7,219 nt of DNA, taken from Anaerolineae bacterium (GTDB lineage: Bacteria; Chloroflexota; Anaerolineae; B4-G1; SLSP01). Shown one piece after another: positions 5,768 to 7,219 of the stretch (positions are counted from its first letter, which is position 1; every line of letters begins with the position of its first letter). The position numbers and the translations under genes are program-made. The notes beneath the pieces were generated by a model. That model had not been told where the DNA came from, searched no databases, and saw nothing but the letters and a program-made list of their open reading frames with translations. Where the stretch lies: NCBI GenBank assembly GCA_018055515.1, contig JAGPHL010000136.1:1-7219 (forward strand). The letters are read 5' to 3'.

Positions 5768-7219
5768 TTAGCGTTCCACGGCGGCGAGGTAGATTTCGAA
5801 GGGCGCGAGCTCCAGCGCCCGCAGATCTCCGGCCTCCCGCCGCCCCGCGCTGGAGAAGAGCAGCTGCGGCGCCCGGAGCTGCTCAAAGGTCAGCGTGTGC
5901 GCGCGAGCGGAAAAATTGAGCGCCACCAGACAGGTCTGCCCTTCCACCGCGCGCAGGAAGCAGAAACAATCGGGGTGCTCCTCCAGCAGCGGCGTGTAAT
6001 CACCCGCAATGAGGGCGGGAGTCCGCTTGCGCAGCGCGAGCAGCTGCTTGTAGAAAGCAAGCATCGAGGCGGGGTCGTTCTGCTGCTCGGCCACGTTGAT
6101 GCCGGCGGCATAATTGGGATTCACCGGCAGCCAGGTCGTCACGCCCTCGGGGCTGAAGCCGGCGTTGGGCGCGTTAGCCCACTGCAGCGGCGTGCGGCAG
6201 CGGTCGCGGGTGTGCTGGAAGGCTATCGCGGCCGCCTCCGCCTCGGGAAGGCCCACCCTCACCGCCAGCTCGTATTGGCGCAGGGCCAGGGTGTCGCGCA
6301 GCTGGGCGATCTCGGTGAAAACGGCGTCCGTCATGCCGATTTCCTCGCCGTTGTAAAGGAAAGGCGTGCCGCGCAAAGTGAGCATGAGCGCCAGAGACAG
6401 GCGGGCGAGCTCGTCGTCGTGTTCACCGTCCCCATAACGGCTTTTGACGCGGGGCGAATCGTGATTGCCCAGGGTGTTGCAGGGCCAGGCGCCCGCCGGC
6501 AGCGCCGCCAATCGCTCCGCCTGATTGTTGCGAATGTGCGCCGGCGTGAGGAGACCTTCGATGCGCATCAGCGGAAAGTTGAAGACCAGGTGCAGCTCAT
6601 CGTCGCCATTCCCATGATAAGCGAGGTCGCTGTCTTCCGCCACGAGCACGCGATCAGGGTACTCGTCCACCACGCGCCGCAGCTCCTTCATCAGCGGATG
6701 CATCTCCTCCGCCCGGTCCACCTGATGGGCAAAGAGCAGTTCCCACTTCTCGCTCACGGCCTGACGCTCCTCGTCCGTCTGCGCCGCCTGCCCCAGCTGA
6801 TACAGGTCGAGCAGTGTGAATCCCGCCTCGTGATCGGGCATAGCGGGGTCCTCGAAGATGGTGCCGATCGCGTCGAGGCGGAATCCATCCACCCCCATGT
6901 CGAGCCAGAAACGCACGGCGTCCCACATGGCTGCCTTCACTTCGGGATTGCGCCAGTTGAGATCGGGCTGCTCTTTGAGGAAGAAGTGATAGTACCACTG
7001 ATCGGTCGTTGGGTCGTACTCCCACGCCGGGCCGGTGAAACTCGACTCCCAGTTATTGGGTGGAAGTTTCTCGCCGTCGGGGCCGATTTTCCCGTCGCGC
7101 CAGATGTACCAATCGCGTTTGGGATTGTCGCGGCTGGATTTCGATTCCAGGAACCAGCGGTGTTGATCCGAGGTATGATTGAAGACCATGTCCAGGATCA
7201 CACGGATGCCCCGCTGGTG
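5768..7219 (-). CDS. GH13 alpha-glucosidase / oligo-1,6-glucosidase-like enzyme (N-terminus outside window)
   Basis: The last 483 residues of a glycoside hydrolase family 13 enzyme; the frame is open to the window edge, so roughly the first 80 residues are missing. It begins inside the barrel with RGIRVILDMVFNHTSDQHRWF (region I). Counting from the first visible residue, the nucleophile is Asp116 (GFRLDAIG), the acid/base is Glu195 (VLVAED) and the transition-state Asp is Asp254 (TLGNHDSPR). YYHFFLKEQPDLNWRNPEV and RCRTPLQW are typical of alpha-glucosidase, oligo-1,6-glucosidase and trehalose synthase relatives, which act on short alpha-glucosides in the cytoplasm. The C-terminal part (from about 400) is the usual beta-domain and ends LAPFEIYLAAVER. 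The catalytic glutamate is preceded by Ala rather than the common Gly. The exact specificity (maltose, isomaltose, sucrose or trehalose) cannot be set. The acetyltransferase starts one base after the stop codon. Confidence 0.92.
   Translation of the reverse strand, partial: HQRGIRVILDMVFNHTSDQHRWFLESKSSRDNPKRDWYIWRDGKIGPDGEKLPPNNWESSFTGPAWEYDPTTDQWYYHFFLKEQPDLNWRNPEVKAAMWDAVRFWLDMGVDGFRLDAIGTIFEDPAMPDHEAGFTLLDLYQLGQAAQTDEERQAVSEKWELLFAHQVDRAEEMHPLMKELRRVVDEYPDRVLVAEDSDLAYHGNGDDELHLVFNFPLMRIEGLLTPAHIRNNQAERLAALPAGAWPCNTLGNHDSPRVKSRYGDGEHDDELARLSLALMLTLRGTPFLYNGEEIGMTDAVFTEIAQLRDTLALRQYELAVRVGLPEAEAAAIAFQHTRDRCRTPLQWANAPNAGFSPEGVTTWLPVNPNYAAGINVAEQQNDPASMLAFYKQLLALRKRTPALIAGDYTPLLEEHPDCFCFLRAVEGQTCLVALNFSARAHTLTFEQLRAPQLLFSSAGRREAGDLRALELAPFEIYLAAVER

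Noticed and set aside
5767..5886. 40-residue N-terminal extension of the acetyltransferase frame
   Set aside because: It overlaps the GH13 coding sequence in another frame and has low-complexity Ser/Arg/Pro content; the GNAT domain starts right after the ATG at 5766.
5104..5919. Plus-strand open frame of 271 codons
   Set aside because: It lies antisense to the acetyltransferase and the GH13 3' end, both of which have clear family motifs; its Arg/Ala/Pro-rich translation shows no domain.

Overview
The window comes from the chromosome of a GC-rich, non-enteric bacterium. A long protein fusing a class III nucleotidyl cyclase, an AAA/STAND-type ATPase and TPR repeats, next to a lipoprotein FKBP and a putative RlpA-like secreted protein, fits Chloroflexota (Anaerolineae or relatives) best. 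This is inferred from gene content, and other GC-rich phyla carrying such cyclases are not excluded. All six recognisable genes lie on the minus strand, so transcription runs from high to low coordinates. I see no tRNA, rRNA, CRISPR array, insertion sequence or phage gene.

Reading in the direction of transcription, the right part (7219 to about 4526) looks like one operon. It starts with a GH13 alpha-glucosidase-like enzyme whose N-terminus lies beyond the window edge (5768-7219). A RimJ/RimL-type GNAT acetyltransferase starts one base after the GH13 stop codon (5176-5766). A short TrmO/TsaA-type tRNA methyltransferase follows (4611-5105), then the 1039-residue cyclase-ATPase-TPR protein (1407-4526). 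The gaps of 1, 70 and 84 bases hold no convincing promoter or terminator. The genes share no single pathway: sugar hydrolysis, acyl transfer, tRNA modification and signalling.

The middle part (about 1406-620) is a second unit for the cell envelope. A near-consensus promoter (TTGACA, 16 bases, TACAAT; 1334-1361) reads through a perfect 11-bp stem-loop in the 5' untranslated region. It then enters a small secreted protein with two cysteines and some resemblance to RlpA-type double-psi beta-barrel proteins (712-1269), followed by a lipoprotein FKBP-type peptidyl-prolyl isomerase (198-620). A weaker promoter-like pair lies just before the FKBP gene.

The left end (4-183) is the least ordinary stretch. 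Immediately after the FKBP stop codon there is another promoter-like pair (TTGCCA, 16 bases, TATAGT) with an imperfect palindrome over the -10 element. A good Shine-Dalgarno sequence, an 18-codon reading frame and a strong intrinsic terminator follow, all on the minus strand and within about 180 bases. This could encode a small peptide, a structured small RNA or a leader, or it may be only the end of the FKBP transcript.
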